In this document: positions 17,264 through 26,216 of the stretch, piece after piece
How positions within the stretch are numbered: the first letter of the stretch is position 1
Layout of the letters: the number at the start of each line of letters is the position of its first letter
Assembly: GCA_030615025.1 (NCBI GenBank)
Contig: JAUXAB010000029.1
Span: 1-38,702, forward strand
Direction: 5' to 3'
DNA: 38,702 nucleotides
Source: Phycisphaerae bacterium
GTDB lineage: Bacteria > Planctomycetota > Phycisphaerae > Sedimentisphaerales > Anaerobacaceae
The notes under the pieces: model-generated
The model's input: only the letters and a program-made list of their open reading frames with translations
What the model was told of the DNA's origin: nothing
Databases searched by the model: none
Position numbers and translations under genes: made by a program

Positions 17264-18658
17264 ATGAGTTTACTTGGTAGTACACGACGCGATTTTCTAA
17301 AGGCCGCAGCCGTAGGGGCAGCATCGCTGGCGATACCGGGGTGCATGCTGGTCGGCGAGGTGTCACCGGCTCGCAGGCCTAACATTGTTCTGATTCTGGC
17401 TGACGACCTCGGCTACGGTGACCTTTCGAGCTATTGGGCAAAGGACCTGAAAACGCCGCACATCGACAACCTCGTTGCGGCGGGTATGCGGTTTGATAAC
17501 TTCTACGCCAACTGTCCGGTTTGCTCGCCGACGCGAGCGTCCCTATTGACCGGCAGATACCCTGATCTTGTCGGCGTGCCGGGAGTGATACGCACACATC
17601 TAAAAAACAACTGGGGGTATCTGTCTCCGCAAGCCGTTTTATTGCCGCAGCTTCTTAAAAAAGCCGGTTATCACTCTGCTATCGTTGGCAAATGGCACCT
17701 CGGCCTTGAGTCACCAAACATCCCCAATGAGCAGGGCTTCGACCACTTCCATGGTTTTCTCGGCGACATGATGGACGACTATTACACACATCGCCGCCAC
17801 GGCATCAACTACATGCGGCTCAACAACAAGCATATCGACCCGAAAGGCCACGCCACCGATCTGTTCACACAGTGGGCGAAAGATTACATCAATGAACGTG
17901 TAAAATCGAAGCAGCCGTTCTTTTTGTATCTTGCTTACAATGCGCCGCATACGCCAATCCAGCCACCCAAGCATTGGTTCAAAAAGGTCAAAAAACGTGA
18001 AACGAATATCAGTGACAAACGAGCCAAACTCGTCGCACTTATTGAGCACATGGATGACGGCATCAGCAAGGTGCTCACAGCGATAAAGCAGTCCGGTGCA
18101 GGCGACAACACGCTGGTCATTTTCACATCTGACAATGGTGGGCAGCTCGGAGTCGGGGCAAACAACGGCCCGCTGAACAGCGGCAAGGGGAGTATGTATG
18201 AAGGCGGCATCCGTGTGCCGATGTGCGCTGTTTGGCCGGGGAAGATAAAAGCAGGCTCACGCAGCGACCGCGTCGCGTTGACTATGGACTTGTTCCCAAC
18301 TATTTGTGAGGCGGCCAACGCAGACCTCGATTATGAGATTGACGGCCGCAGCATCCTGCCAACGCTGCTCGTCAAAGACCAACCCCCGGAGGACCGTTTT
18401 CTCTTCTGGGTGCGGCGCGAAGGCGGCGGTTACGGCGGCCGAGCCTACTATGCCGTACGTTACGGCGACTTCAAACTCGTGCAGAACAGCCCGTTCGAGG
18501 CGCTGCAGCTTTACAACCTCAAGGACGACCCGCAGGAGAAACGCCCGCTGGACAAAAAACACAAGATGTACCAGAAGCTATTTACCGCCCTGCGCAACCA
18601 CATCATCGAAGCCGGCGCCGTGCCCTGGGAGAAATACCCCGTAAAACTTAATAGATAA
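17264..18658 (+). CDS. S1-family sulfatase with Tat (possibly lipoprotein) signal
   Basis: 464 residues from the ATG at 17264, chosen for GGGAGG 8 nt upstream; an in-frame ATG at 17222 would add 14 residues. The Tat signal STRRDFLKAAAVGAASL is followed by PGC, a possible lipid-attachment Cys. The metal and formylglycine sites are present: ILADDLGYGD, CSPTRASLLTGR with Cys87 to be converted to formylglycine by a sulfatase-maturing enzyme (not in the window), GKWHLG, HTPIQPP, FTSDNGG and the GKGSMYEGGIRVP motif. It should hydrolyse sulfate esters, probably on polysaccharides, outside the cytoplasm. The next gene follows after 28 bp. Confidence 0.93.
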   Translation: MSLLGSTRRDFLKAAAVGAASLAIPGCMLVGEVSPARRPNIVLILADDLGYGDLSSYWAKDLKTPHIDNLVAAGMRFDNFYANCPVCSPTRASLLTGRYPDLVGVPGVIRTHLKNNWGYLSPQAVLLPQLLKKAGYHSAIVGKWHLGLESPNIPNEQGFDHFHGFLGDMMDDYYTHRRHGINYMRLNNKHIDPKGHATDLFTQWAKDYINERVKSKQPFFLYLAYNAPHTPIQPPKHWFKKVKKRETNISDKRAKLVALIEHMDDGISKVLTAIKQSGAGDNTLVIFTSDNGGQLGVGANNGPLNSGKGSMYEGGIRVPMCAVWPGKIKAGSRSDRVALTMDLFPTICEAANADLDYEIDGRSILPTLLVKDQPPEDRFLFWVRREGGGYGGRAYYAVRYGDFKLVQNSPFEALQLYNLKDDPQEKRPLDKKHKMYQKLFTALRNHIIEAGAVPWEKYPVKLNR

Positions 18659-18686
18659 TCCGGAATTTTATGAGGTAATAGCAGAA

Positions 18687-21600
18687 ATGAATAAAAGAAA
18701 ATACATAAAGAGCAGTTTGTTAATTGTGGTTTTGCTGTGCTCGATTGTTTCGGCGGCTGGGGCCCAGACCATCTTGGTTGAGGCTGAGAGCTTTGAGGAT
18801 GTTGGCGGCTGGGTGGTTGACCAGCAGTTTATGGACCAGATGGGCTCGCCGTTTGTTCTGGCTCACGGCCTGGGTGAGCCGGTCGAGGACGCCACGACAA
18901 CCGTGGAGTTCACAAAAGCAGGAAAGTACCGGCTGTGTGTGCGGACTCGCGACTGGGTCGCTCCGTGGAAGGCAGGGGGCGCACCTGGCAGGTTCCAATT
19001 GCTTATCGACGGCAAACCACTCAAAACCGTCTTCGGCACCGATGGAGCCGACTGGCACTGGCAGGACGGCGGAACGGTCGAGATAAAAAACAAGCAAGCT
19101 AAAATTGCGCTGCACGATTTAACCGGCTTTGAAGGCCGCTGTGACGCCATCGTATTTACCAGCGATACCAGCTTTGTGCCGCCGGACGACGGCGAGCAAA
19201 TGGCTACCTTGCGCCGAAAGCTCTTAGGTCTACCTGATAAACCAGAAGACGCCGGTAAGTTCGATTTGATCGTGGTCGGTGGTGGCATGGCCGGCACATG
19301 TACAGCAGTCTCAGCAGCTCGGCTGGGACTGCAAGTGGCACTTATCCAAAACCGGTCTGTCCTCGGCGGCAACAACAGTTCGGAGGTCCGCGTCTGGTTG
19401 GGTGGGAAGGTCAATTACCCGCCTTACTCACGCATTGGCAACATCGTCCGACAACTGGACCCAAACACCAAATCCTGTCCGGCGCCGGCGGCCGCCTACG
19501 GCGACGACAAGAAGCTCGCCATCGTCAAGGCAGAGAAGAACATCTCGCTGTTCCTGAACTACCACGCCAACAAGGTTGAGACTGGCGCCGGCCGGATCAA
19601 GGCCGTTGTCGCCCAGAACATACTTACCAGCCGCCGGATGCGCTTTGTTGGCCGATGGTTTGCCGACTGCACCGGCGACGGGACGGTCGGTTTTTTGGCC
19701 GGCGCAGAATTCCAGATGACAGCCACCGGTCACATGGGCCGCACCAACCTCTGGCGGGTCGTCGATACCGGTAAGCCCGCATCGTTTCCCCGCTGCCCAT
19801 GGGCGGTTAACCTGAGCAATAAGCCCTTCCCCGAACAACTTGAGCGCCTGGGCAAGTGGTTCTGGGAGAGTGGGTTCGACCACGACCCTATTGAGAAGGG
19901 CGAGTATATCCGCGACACGAACTTTCGCGCGATGTATGGCGCCTGGGATTGTCTGAAAAATGTTCGCAAAAAATATCCGAGGCATAAGCTCGAATGGGCT
20001 GCCTATATTGCCGGCAAAAGGGAATCCCGCCGACTGCTCGGTGACATTGTCCTCACGCAAGAAGATCTGACTTCCGGCAAAACATATCCTGATGGCCTGG
20101 TGCCTGCCACATGGACCATTGACCTGCATCTGCCGGACAAACAATACGAAAAAACATTCGAGGGCGATGCCTTCATCTCTAAGGCCCACTATACGATGTA
20201 CCCCAAGCCATACTGGATTCCCTATCGCTGTTTTTATTCTCGGAACATATCGAACTTATTTATGGCTGGACGTGACATAAGTGTCACTCACAAAGCGCTT
20301 GGTGCAGTTCGCGTGATGCGGACGTGCGGCATGATGGGCGAAATCGTCGGTATGGCCGCTTCGCTCTGCAAGAAGCACAACACCGACCCGCGCGGCGTTT
20401 ACAAGTACCACCTCGCCGAGCTGAAGGAACTGATGAAACGCGGCGTTGGCAAGCTGGAGGCAGCAGACGATAAAGCCTTCAAACAGGCCTTAGAAAATGG
20501 ACGCCTTGCCAACGAAGGTTTTGCTCGCTGTCGAAATTTCGTCAAAGGCTGGCTCAAATACGCCGACCCTGAGACCGGGTTAATTCCCAGGAACCTCAGC
20601 AGAAACAGGGACATCTGGAATGCTCAGGACAGCGCCGCAGATAATTATCCATTTATGGTGCTCACTGCGGCTATTACAGACCAGCCCCTTTTCGAGGGCC
20701 GAATGCTCGATATGCTTCGCACCGAGACGAAGCTTACCAGCCGCATTGGGAACCTGCCGGACACGTACTCCTTTTCCAAACGGAATTTCCAGGATGCAAA
20801 GCCGGATATGGGCCGCATCATCTTCGGGTCATCGGAGTACATCAAAGACGGCTTGCTGCCGCTTACGGAATGGCTCGGGCCAAGCCCCTGGTGCGAGCGC
20901 ATGCTCGGGATTCTCGACGATATATGGAAGCACACCCCTGTCGAAACGAAGTACGGCAAAATCGTTTCCACAAACCTGGAAGTCAACGGCGAGATGCTGC
21001 AGACGCTTTCCCGTATCTACTGGATGACCGGCGACAAGAAATATCTCGACTGGGCAATCCGCCTCGGCGACTATTATCTGCTGGGCGAACACCATCCCAC
21101 CAAAAACACAAACAGACTCTCGCTCGACGACCATGGCTGCGAGATAATCTCCGGGCTGTGTGAACTTTATGCCACGGTCAACTTCACCCGCCCGGAGAAA
21201 AAGCGCGCCTATCAAAAACCCATTCACGAGATGCTCGACCGTATTCTGGAAATTGGCCGACATGAGCATGGCCTATTCTATAACCGAATTAACCCGCAAA
21301 CCGGCGAGCACGCCGGCGACCTGACTGACAATTGGGGCTACGACCTCAACGGCTTCTACACCGTTTATCTAATCGACAAAACCGAGAGCTACCGCCAGAC
21401 CGTCCGGTATGCCCTCAGCAACCTCCATAAATACTATAGCGACTACAAATGGGAAGGTGGTGGTGCCGACGGCTACGCCGATTCTATCGAAGGCGCCATC
21501 AATCTCTACAACCGTGAACCCATACGCTCGGTCGAAGACTGGCTGGACTATTCAACACAGCTGATGTGGAAAATTCAAAAACCAGATGGCGTAATCGAGG

Positions 21601-21989
21601 GCTGGCACGGCGATGGCAACTTTGCCAGAACCACCATTATGTATTGCCTGTGGAAGACGAAAGGTCTAACTATCAGGCCCTGGCGCAAAGATGTCGTCTT
21701 CGGGGCCGTTCAGGAGGGTGATGTTCTCAAAATAAGTATCCGTGCCGAAAAGAAGTGGCAAGGAAAATTTCTCTTTGACACACCGCGTCACCAGACGATT
21801 ATGAAGATGCCCCTTGATTGGCCGCGCATCAACCAGTTCCCGGAATGGTTCACCGTCAAGGCAGAAAAATCCTATACGGTTCACGACCTGACATCTAATT
21901 CAAAGGCAGCATACACAGGCAGGCAATTGAATGAAGGCATCGCCATACATCTTCAGCCCGGCACCGAGCGGCGCTTGCTGGTCGAATAG
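18687..21989 (+). CDS. Exported FAD-dependent oxidoreductase fused to an alpha/alpha-toroid domain
   Basis: 1100 residues. A Sec signal (about 1-26) is followed by a carbohydrate-binding-like beta domain (about 28-160; TILVEAESFEDVGGWVVDQQ), an FAD_oxidored domain (about 190-600) with the dinucleotide motif IVVGGGMAGTCTAVSAARLG, NRSVLGGNNSSEVRVWLGG, ADCTGDGTVGFLAGA and NLFMAGRDIS, and then a long helical part (about 620-970; SAADNYPFMVLTAAI, GDYYLLGEH, NWGYDLNGFYTVYL, EGWHGDGNFARTTIMYCLWK) of the six-hairpin glycosidase type. A short beta domain ends it. Oxidoreductase and sugar-processing halves on one chain suggest oxidation of a glycan or its fragment. It is probably co-transcribed with the sulfatase. 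Confidence 0.85.
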   Translation: MNKRKYIKSSLLIVVLLCSIVSAAGAQTILVEAESFEDVGGWVVDQQFMDQMGSPFVLAHGLGEPVEDATTTVEFTKAGKYRLCVRTRDWVAPWKAGGAPGRFQLLIDGKPLKTVFGTDGADWHWQDGGTVEIKNKQAKIALHDLTGFEGRCDAIVFTSDTSFVPPDDGEQMATLRRKLLGLPDKPEDAGKFDLIVVGGGMAGTCTAVSAARLGLQVALIQNRSVLGGNNSSEVRVWLGGKVNYPPYSRIGNIVRQLDPNTKSCPAPAAAYGDDKKLAIVKAEKNISLFLNYHANKVETGAGRIKAVVAQNILTSRRMRFVGRWFADCTGDGTVGFLAGAEFQMTATGHMGRTNLWRVVDTGKPASFPRCPWAVNLSNKPFPEQLERLGKWFWESGFDHDPIEKGEYIRDTNFRAMYGAWDCLKNVRKKYPRHKLEWAAYIAGKRESRRLLGDIVLTQEDLTSGKTYPDGLVPATWTIDLHLPDKQYEKTFEGDAFISKAHYTMYPKPYWIPYRCFYSRNISNLFMAGRDISVTHKALGAVRVMRTCGMMGEIVGMAASLCKKHNTDPRGVYKYHLAELKELMKRGVGKLEAADDKAFKQALENGRLANEGFARCRNFVKGWLKYADPETGLIPRNLSRNRDIWNAQDSAADNYPFMVLTAAITDQPLFEGRMLDMLRTETKLTSRIGNLPDTYSFSKRNFQDAKPDMGRIIFGSSEYIKDGLLPLTEWLGPSPWCERMLGILDDIWKHTPVETKYGKIVSTNLEVNGEMLQTLSRIYWMTGDKKYLDWAIRLGDYYLLGEHHPTKNTNRLSLDDHGCEIISGLCELYATVNFTRPEKKRAYQKPIHEMLDRILEIGRHEHGLFYNRINPQTGEHAGDLTDNWGYDLNGFYTVYLIDKTESYRQTVRYALSNLHKYYSDYKWEGGGADGYADSIEGAINLYNREPIRSVEDWLDYSTQLMWKIQKPDGVIEGWHGDGNFARTTIMYCLWKTKGLTIRPWRKDVVFGAVQEGDVLKISIRAEKKWQGKFLFDTPRHQTIMKMPLDWPRINQFPEWFTVKAEKSYTVHDLTSNSKAAYTGRQLNEGIAIHLQPGTERRLLVE

Positions 21990-22205
21990 TTAAAGAAAAG
22001 TCCGTAGCAGCAAAACAGAACCTGGGAGATATATAAACAGATCGAAGGGGTGAGCCAATGGGAAGATTACTTCTGTTGTTTTGTATAATTGGCGATAGCT
22101 CTGGTGGGCTGGAAAAACGTGGTTTTCCTCGCCGTTTGGGGTTTTTCGCTTTTCAAGTCATCAAATATTGCCGACAATAATAATGTAAAAATTTATTACA
22201 TCACC
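21990..22205. other. Spacer with a possible gene remnant
   Basis: A 40-codon frame at 22058-22180 begins MGRLLLLFCIIG with AAGGGG upstream, so it may be the cut-off start of a secreted protein, but it has no recognisable continuation. The rest is A+T-rich and leads into the Panacea promoter. Confidence 0.3.
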
Positions 22206-22234
22206 TTGACAGCTTTTCTTTCATATGATATACT
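22206..22234 (+). promoter_or_regulatory. Consensus promoter of the Panacea toxin-antitoxin operon
   Basis: TTGACA (22206-22211), 17 bp, TATACT (22229-22234). The ATG of the antitoxin lies 30 bp downstream, with AAAGGGG as ribosome binding site. This is a perfect -35 box with optimal spacing. Confidence 0.75.
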
Positions 22235-22264
22235 TATAATAAATTATGGTGAAAGGGGTATGAT

Positions 22265-23065
22265 ATGGCTGATAGCTTCAACAAAAGACTTGGGAACAAA
22301 ATAAAGAAACTTAGGGTTCAAATTGGCCTTAGTCAGGAAGATCTTGCGAGGCGCCTAAACATAAGCAGGGTTGCTATTTCGCAAATTGAGAGTGGCCAGA
22401 GAAGAATACGTGCTGACGAGATAGCAATGCTTTCCAAAATATTTAATATAACATCAGATATCCTTCTGAATCTAAAGAAAGACATCGCTGTGGTTTTTGA
22501 AAAGAAAGCTGAAACGCCGGTAAAAAAGAAACCGGAAGTGCGCATAAATGTTCCCCAGAAAAATTTGGTTAAGTTTAAAGAGGTGCTGCTTTACATCCTT
22601 AACAGAGTAGGTTCGAAGCCCAACGTTGGTGAATCTGTGCTCTACAAGCTCTTATACTTCATTGACTTTAATTATTACGAGAAATACGAGGAGCAATTGA
22701 TCGGAGCAACTTACATAAAGAACAATTACGGCCCTACACCTAAGGAGTTTATCAAGATTGTGAATGAAATGGAGGGGAAAAAAGAACTCTCAAAAGTGGA
22801 GAGTCAGTATTTCAAGTATCCTCAAACAAAATATCTTCCCCTGCGAGAGCCAGACTTGTCCGTCCTCAATGCAAGAGAATTGCGGATGATTGACAGCGTT
22901 TTGGAAAGTCTTTCCGGTAAGAACGCAACTGATATAAGTGAATATTCGCACAATGATGTGCCATGGCTGACGACAGAAGACGGCGAAGTGATCGATTACG
23001 AATCTGTTTTCTACCGTACACATCCGTATTCGGTAAGGTCATACGATGAAGAAGATATTCAGTGA
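22265..23065 (+). CDS. XRE-HTH plus Panacea (DUF4065) antitoxin
   Basis: 266 residues. The N-terminal XRE-type HTH (about 8-65; LRVQIGLSQEDLARRLNISR, then VAISQIESGQRRI) is joined by a Lys-rich linker to a Panacea/DUF4065 domain (about 100-225; VLLYILNRVG, LLYFIDFNYYEKY, GATYIKNNYGPTPKEF). Panacea is the antitoxin domain known to neutralise many unrelated toxins. The HTH half probably represses the operon. The stop codon lies 20 bp inside the next gene, as usual for coupled toxin-antitoxin pairs. The A+T content is higher than in the sulfatase genes, which fits horizontal gain. Confidence 0.88.
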   Translation: MADSFNKRLGNKIKKLRVQIGLSQEDLARRLNISRVAISQIESGQRRIRADEIAMLSKIFNITSDILLNLKKDIAVVFEKKAETPVKKKPEVRINVPQKNLVKFKEVLLYILNRVGSKPNVGESVLYKLLYFIDFNYYEKYEEQLIGATYIKNNYGPTPKEFIKIVNEMEGKKELSKVESQYFKYPQTKYLPLREPDLSVLNARELRMIDSVLESLSGKNATDISEYSHNDVPWLTTEDGEVIDYESVFYRTHPYSVRSYDEEDIQ

Positions 23066-23417
23066 AGCACGGAAACTCACTGAGTTTGATAAGGATTTCA
23101 AAAAGCTTCGCAAGCGATTCCGTACCCTCGATGAAGATCTCGAAGTCTTTATAGAAAAGCAGTTAAAGCTCTTTCACAAGCTTGGGATAGACAACAAGGG
23201 ATGTGTTCGCATATCTGACCTCGGCATATCATGTCCTGAAATATACAAGGCTCGAAAATTTGCCTGTAGATCACTCAAGGGAAAAGGTGCTGCAAGCGGG
23301 ATAAGGATTATATATGGATACTACAGCAATGAAGATGCCATAGAGTTCATAGAGATGTATTACAAAGGTGACAAAGCAAACGAAGACAGGCAGCGAATAT
23401 TACAAAGGTATAAATAA
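23046..23417 (+). CDS. RelE/HigB-like toxin of the Panacea pair
   Basis: 123 residues, basic. The start LTEFDKDFKKLRKRFRTLDED, the central ARKFACRSLKGKGAASGIRI and the strand IIYGYY, then IEFIEMYYKGDK, follow the RelE/ParE fold order of mRNA interferases. The SLKGKG..SGIRIIY segment is where RelE-like toxins place basic catalytic residues. It overlaps the antitoxin by 20 nt. Toxicity by translation-dependent mRNA cleavage is expected from the family, not shown. Confidence 0.82.
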   Translation: MKKIFSEARKLTEFDKDFKKLRKRFRTLDEDLEVFIEKQLKLFHKLGIDNKGCVRISDLGISCPEIYKARKFACRSLKGKGAASGIRIIYGYYSNEDAIEFIEMYYKGDKANEDRQRILQRYK

Positions 23418-23512
23418 GAGTCGTGGGTCTTTGAACAACAGGGGTATTTGTTTTTGCATATTTCAAATAACCTCAATATCTCACTAACACTCTATATAAG
23501 GGGGTAGTGGCA

Positions 23513-25006
23513 ATGGTAGGACCGGTATTAGATAAATCTAAGAGTAATATCGAAAGGGCAGCTTATATTTACTCGGCGCTTCGGCGAACTCGGCCGGGGA
23601 CAAGGCAGGACCTTAAAAATTATGTCAAAGTCTTTCTGGGCATCGACGTTCCCGACATAAGAATTTGCCCGCAACATAACACACCGATGGATTATCTCTG
23701 GTACAGTTTCTCCGCTGACTTCGCTGCAGAAGGAAAAGTGAACGCCGATGCAATTGTCTGGGCCAACCGCACCGGTGGCAAGACTGAGCTGGCTGCGGTC
23801 GCAACGCTTTTGGACTGCGTTTTTAAGCCGAACTGCCGGGTCAGGATACTGGGCGGCTCAGGTGAGCAATCCGGCAGGATGTACCAATACCTGACCGCCT
23901 TTTTATGGAACGGATTCGAAGAGTTTCTGGCAGGCCCAGCCCTCAAAGCAAAATGCCACTTTGTCAACAACTCGTCCGTCGAGGTCCTGACGCAATCGGC
24001 GACAAGTGTTCGTGGCCAGCATATCCACAAACTTCGCTGTGATGAGGTCGAGCTTTTCGATGAGGATGTTTTTGCAGCCGCAAAGTTCACCACCCAGAGC
24101 ACCGAAAATCTTGTAGCTGCTATGGAGTTAATCAGCACAATGCACCGGCCTTATGGCTTGATGCAAAAGATAGTTTCGTCTGCAGACCGCTTCAGTACGC
24201 CGGTCTTCAAGTGGTGTGTGTGGGAAGTGATTGAAAAGTGCACCGATAGAAACTGCTCGCAGTGTCCCTTATGGGGCGACTGCCAGGGCAAAGCAAGAGT
24301 TGCTGACGGTTATCTGAAAATTGACGATTGCGTAACACAGATGCGACGGGCCAGCAGGGCGGGCTGGGAAGCTGAGATGCTCTGTAAAAGGCCTTCGCTG
24401 GAGAATGTGGTCTTTGACGAGTTCGATGTGGAAAGGCACGTCCGGCCTCTCGATTATGACCCGAATCTGCCGCTATACCGCACGCTTGATTTTGGGTTTG
24501 TAAATCCTTTTGTGTGTTTGTGGATTCAGGTTGATAATGCCGGCGTTGTGCGGGTTATAGATGAGTATGTTCTAAGCCGCGCGACGATTGATGTGCACGC
24601 TGTCGAGGTAAAGAACCGCACACCGGGCGGAGAAGGGCGGGTAGCTGCCACCTTTTGCGACCCCGCAGGTGCCGGCGTAAACGATGTCACCGGCACAAGT
24701 ATCGTTCGGGAACTGAGGACGCTGGGGATAACGGCCCGATACCGGCGAAGCGGCATCTTGGAGGGCATTGAGCTTGTCCGCAGGGCGATTCGTTCTGGTG
24801 ATGGCAAAAGCACTCTTGTAATCTCACCGAGCTGCCGGCGATTGATAGAGGCGATGCAATGTTATCATTATCCGCAGCCCGGCAGTACAGCTGCCTCTGC
24901 CGAGCTTCCGCTAAAAGACGGCGTCTACGACCACCCCATCGACGCCTTACGATACTTCTTCGTCAACCACAACCGCCCCACCAAAACCGCTACCCGGCGG
25001 TATTAG
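23513..25006 (+). CDS. terL: Phage-type terminase large subunit (ATPase-nuclease)
   Basis: 497 residues from the ATG at 23513, chosen because AAGGGGG stands 8 nt upstream (GTG at 23507 is too close). The ATPase domain has Walker A ANRTGGKTE (about 86-94), a conserved SATSVRGQH loop and Walker B LRCDEVELFDED. A four-Cys insert (CTDRNCSQCPLWGDC) may bind zinc or an Fe-S cluster. The RNase-H-like nuclease domain follows, with TLDFGFVNP, FCDPAG and the last acidic site in YDHPIDALRYF. All catalytic positions are intact, so the protein could be active. In phages TerL packages DNA into capsids, but no portal or capsid gene is visible here. Two degraded copies of its 3' end lie downstream at 26217 and 27241. 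Confidence 0.9.
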   Translation: MVGPVLDKSKSNIERAAYIYSALRRTRPGTRQDLKNYVKVFLGIDVPDIRICPQHNTPMDYLWYSFSADFAAEGKVNADAIVWANRTGGKTELAAVATLLDCVFKPNCRVRILGGSGEQSGRMYQYLTAFLWNGFEEFLAGPALKAKCHFVNNSSVEVLTQSATSVRGQHIHKLRCDEVELFDEDVFAAAKFTTQSTENLVAAMELISTMHRPYGLMQKIVSSADRFSTPVFKWCVWEVIEKCTDRNCSQCPLWGDCQGKARVADGYLKIDDCVTQMRRASRAGWEAEMLCKRPSLENVVFDEFDVERHVRPLDYDPNLPLYRTLDFGFVNPFVCLWIQVDNAGVVRVIDEYVLSRATIDVHAVEVKNRTPGGEGRVAATFCDPAGAGVNDVTGTSIVRELRTLGITARYRRSGILEGIELVRRAIRSGDGKSTLVISPSCRRLIEAMQCYHYPQPGSTAASAELPLKDGVYDHPIDALRYFFVNHNRPTKTATRRY

Positions 25007-25074
25007 GGTTTAAAGTCAGGTTTGCACTGAACAGAACCAATTCAGAAAATATTTAAGAAAAAATTAATAAGTTG

Positions 25075-25113
25075 TTGACTTTTCACCGATGTGTTATATA
25101 ATATGTATAACAC
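25075..25113 (+). promoter_or_regulatory. Promoter with overlapping operator for the XRE/ImmA cassette
   Basis: TTGACT (25075-25080), 16 bp, TATAAT (25097-25102). The perfect inverted repeat GTGTTATA (25091-25098) / TATAACAC (25106-25113) covers the -10 box, ideally placed for repression by the XRE protein encoded 45 bp downstream. Confidence 0.72.
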
Positions 25114-25157
25114 TTGTACACGAAATATCAATTCACGCTGCTAATAAGGAGACCATT

Positions 25158-25547
25158 ATGCGGGGAGCGAAGGTAAGAGAAACATTCGGGGGGATGCTGA
25201 GAAGGATAAGAATCGAGGAAGCGGATATTGGGTTGCGGGCATTTGCGGATCTGATAAATATGAAACCGTCAAATTTAAGCAACATAGAGCGAGATTGTAT
25301 TCCGCCGCCGGCAAGCCGAAAGGCAATAGACCGAATATGTGATGCTCTCGGCCTGCCTAAAAATGACTCTCGACGAGAGAAGCTGTTTGACCTGGCAGCA
25401 AAAGCAAAGAATCGCATCCCTGCCGACATAGCCGAAGCTGTGAAAGAATGGCCTGGCATCCCGGTCTTAGTACGGACTGTGGTCAACAAACAATTGAGTG
25501 AAAAGAAACTCAGAGAGTTGGCTGAGTATATTAAGAAATTTTATTAA
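25158..25547 (+). CDS. XRE-family repressor
   Basis: 129 residues from the ATG at 25158 (AAGGAG upstream). A HTH lies at about 10-70 (FGGMLRRIRIEEADIGLRAF, then ADLINMKPSNLSNIERD), and the C-terminal part (AKNRIPADIAEAVKEWPGIP, then LSEKKLRELAEYIKKF) is typical of regulators that pair with ImmA/IrrE-type peptidases. It likely binds the palindrome over its own promoter and is cleaved or released through the peptidase encoded next. The gap to that gene is 10 bp. Confidence 0.85.
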   Translation: MRGAKVRETFGGMLRRIRIEEADIGLRAFADLINMKPSNLSNIERDCIPPPASRKAIDRICDALGLPKNDSRREKLFDLAAKAKNRIPADIAEAVKEWPGIPVLVRTVVNKQLSEKKLRELAEYIKKFY

Positions 25548-25557
25548 GGATTCACGG

Positions 25558-26205
25558 ATGGACCCGTCGCACGCACGGAGGTATACCAACGCTGAGATAG
25601 AGCGAATAGTTTCAGAAATTTTGGCAGATGCTTTTCCGAAAGGAATCAGGATACCTATCGATATTGATAGACTTGCTCAACGGCATGAGCTGGTGGATGA
25701 TATAGCTTCTGCTGAGCTACTTGAGGATCAGTTTAAAGTTGCCGCACTCCTAATTAGCAAACCTAACGGTCATTTTGATATTTTTGTTGATGAAGACACG
25801 TTCAATTCGTATAGAGCTTGAGCTAACTTTTCAATTGCCCACGAATTGGGTCATATTGTGCTTCACTCTCAAATCTGCAGCAATTGCCAGTCAATCGAGG
25901 AATCAATAAGCCTGAGCAGGAGAATAAAACACGCATATCATTTTATCGAGAGAAATGCCAATTACTTCGCCGGCGCAATACTCATACCCCGAAGGACTTT
26001 TCTTGGCGACACAGCCACACTTTATGAAGGATTGGTAAAACTATATGGCTATGACGTCAATCTGATTCCATCTAAGTTGTGTTCTCGATTGGCTGAACGC
26101 TATTGTGTTAACCTTCAGCCCATGGAAATAAGGCTGAAAGAATTAAACTTACAAAGAAAAATAGTATCTGCCTTACGAACTAATTCACCATACCTTGACC
26201 CTTGA
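25558..26205 (+). pseudogene. ImmA/IrrE-type Zn-peptidase interrupted by one in-frame TGA
   Basis: The frame from the ATG at 25558 runs through an IrrE-like N-terminus (IPIDIDRLAQRHELV, HFDIFVDEDTFNSYRA), meets TGA at 25819-25821, and then continues in the same frame with ANFSIAHELGHIVLH (zincin motif HELGH at 25840-25854) to a stop at 26205. Together the two parts give about 215 codons, a normal length. Family members usually have Arg or a similar residue just before the FSIAHELGH strand, so a CGA to TGA change is the simple explanation. Both halves are otherwise undamaged, which points to a very recent mutation, a sequencing error or recoding. A TTG at 25846 could restart translation but would leave out the first His of HELGH. 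Confidence 0.82.
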
Positions 26206-26216
26206 AGGCGTGTTTG

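Noticed and set aside
22089..22304. Plus-strand ORF of 71 codons before the Panacea antitoxin
   Set aside because: It spans the promoter and the start of the antitoxin gene in another frame and has no start signal.
25819..25821. TGA read as selenocysteine
   Set aside because: No selenoprotein of the ImmA/IrrE family is known to me at this position, no stem-loop is evident after the codon, and the formate dehydrogenase and hydrogenase here use Cys.
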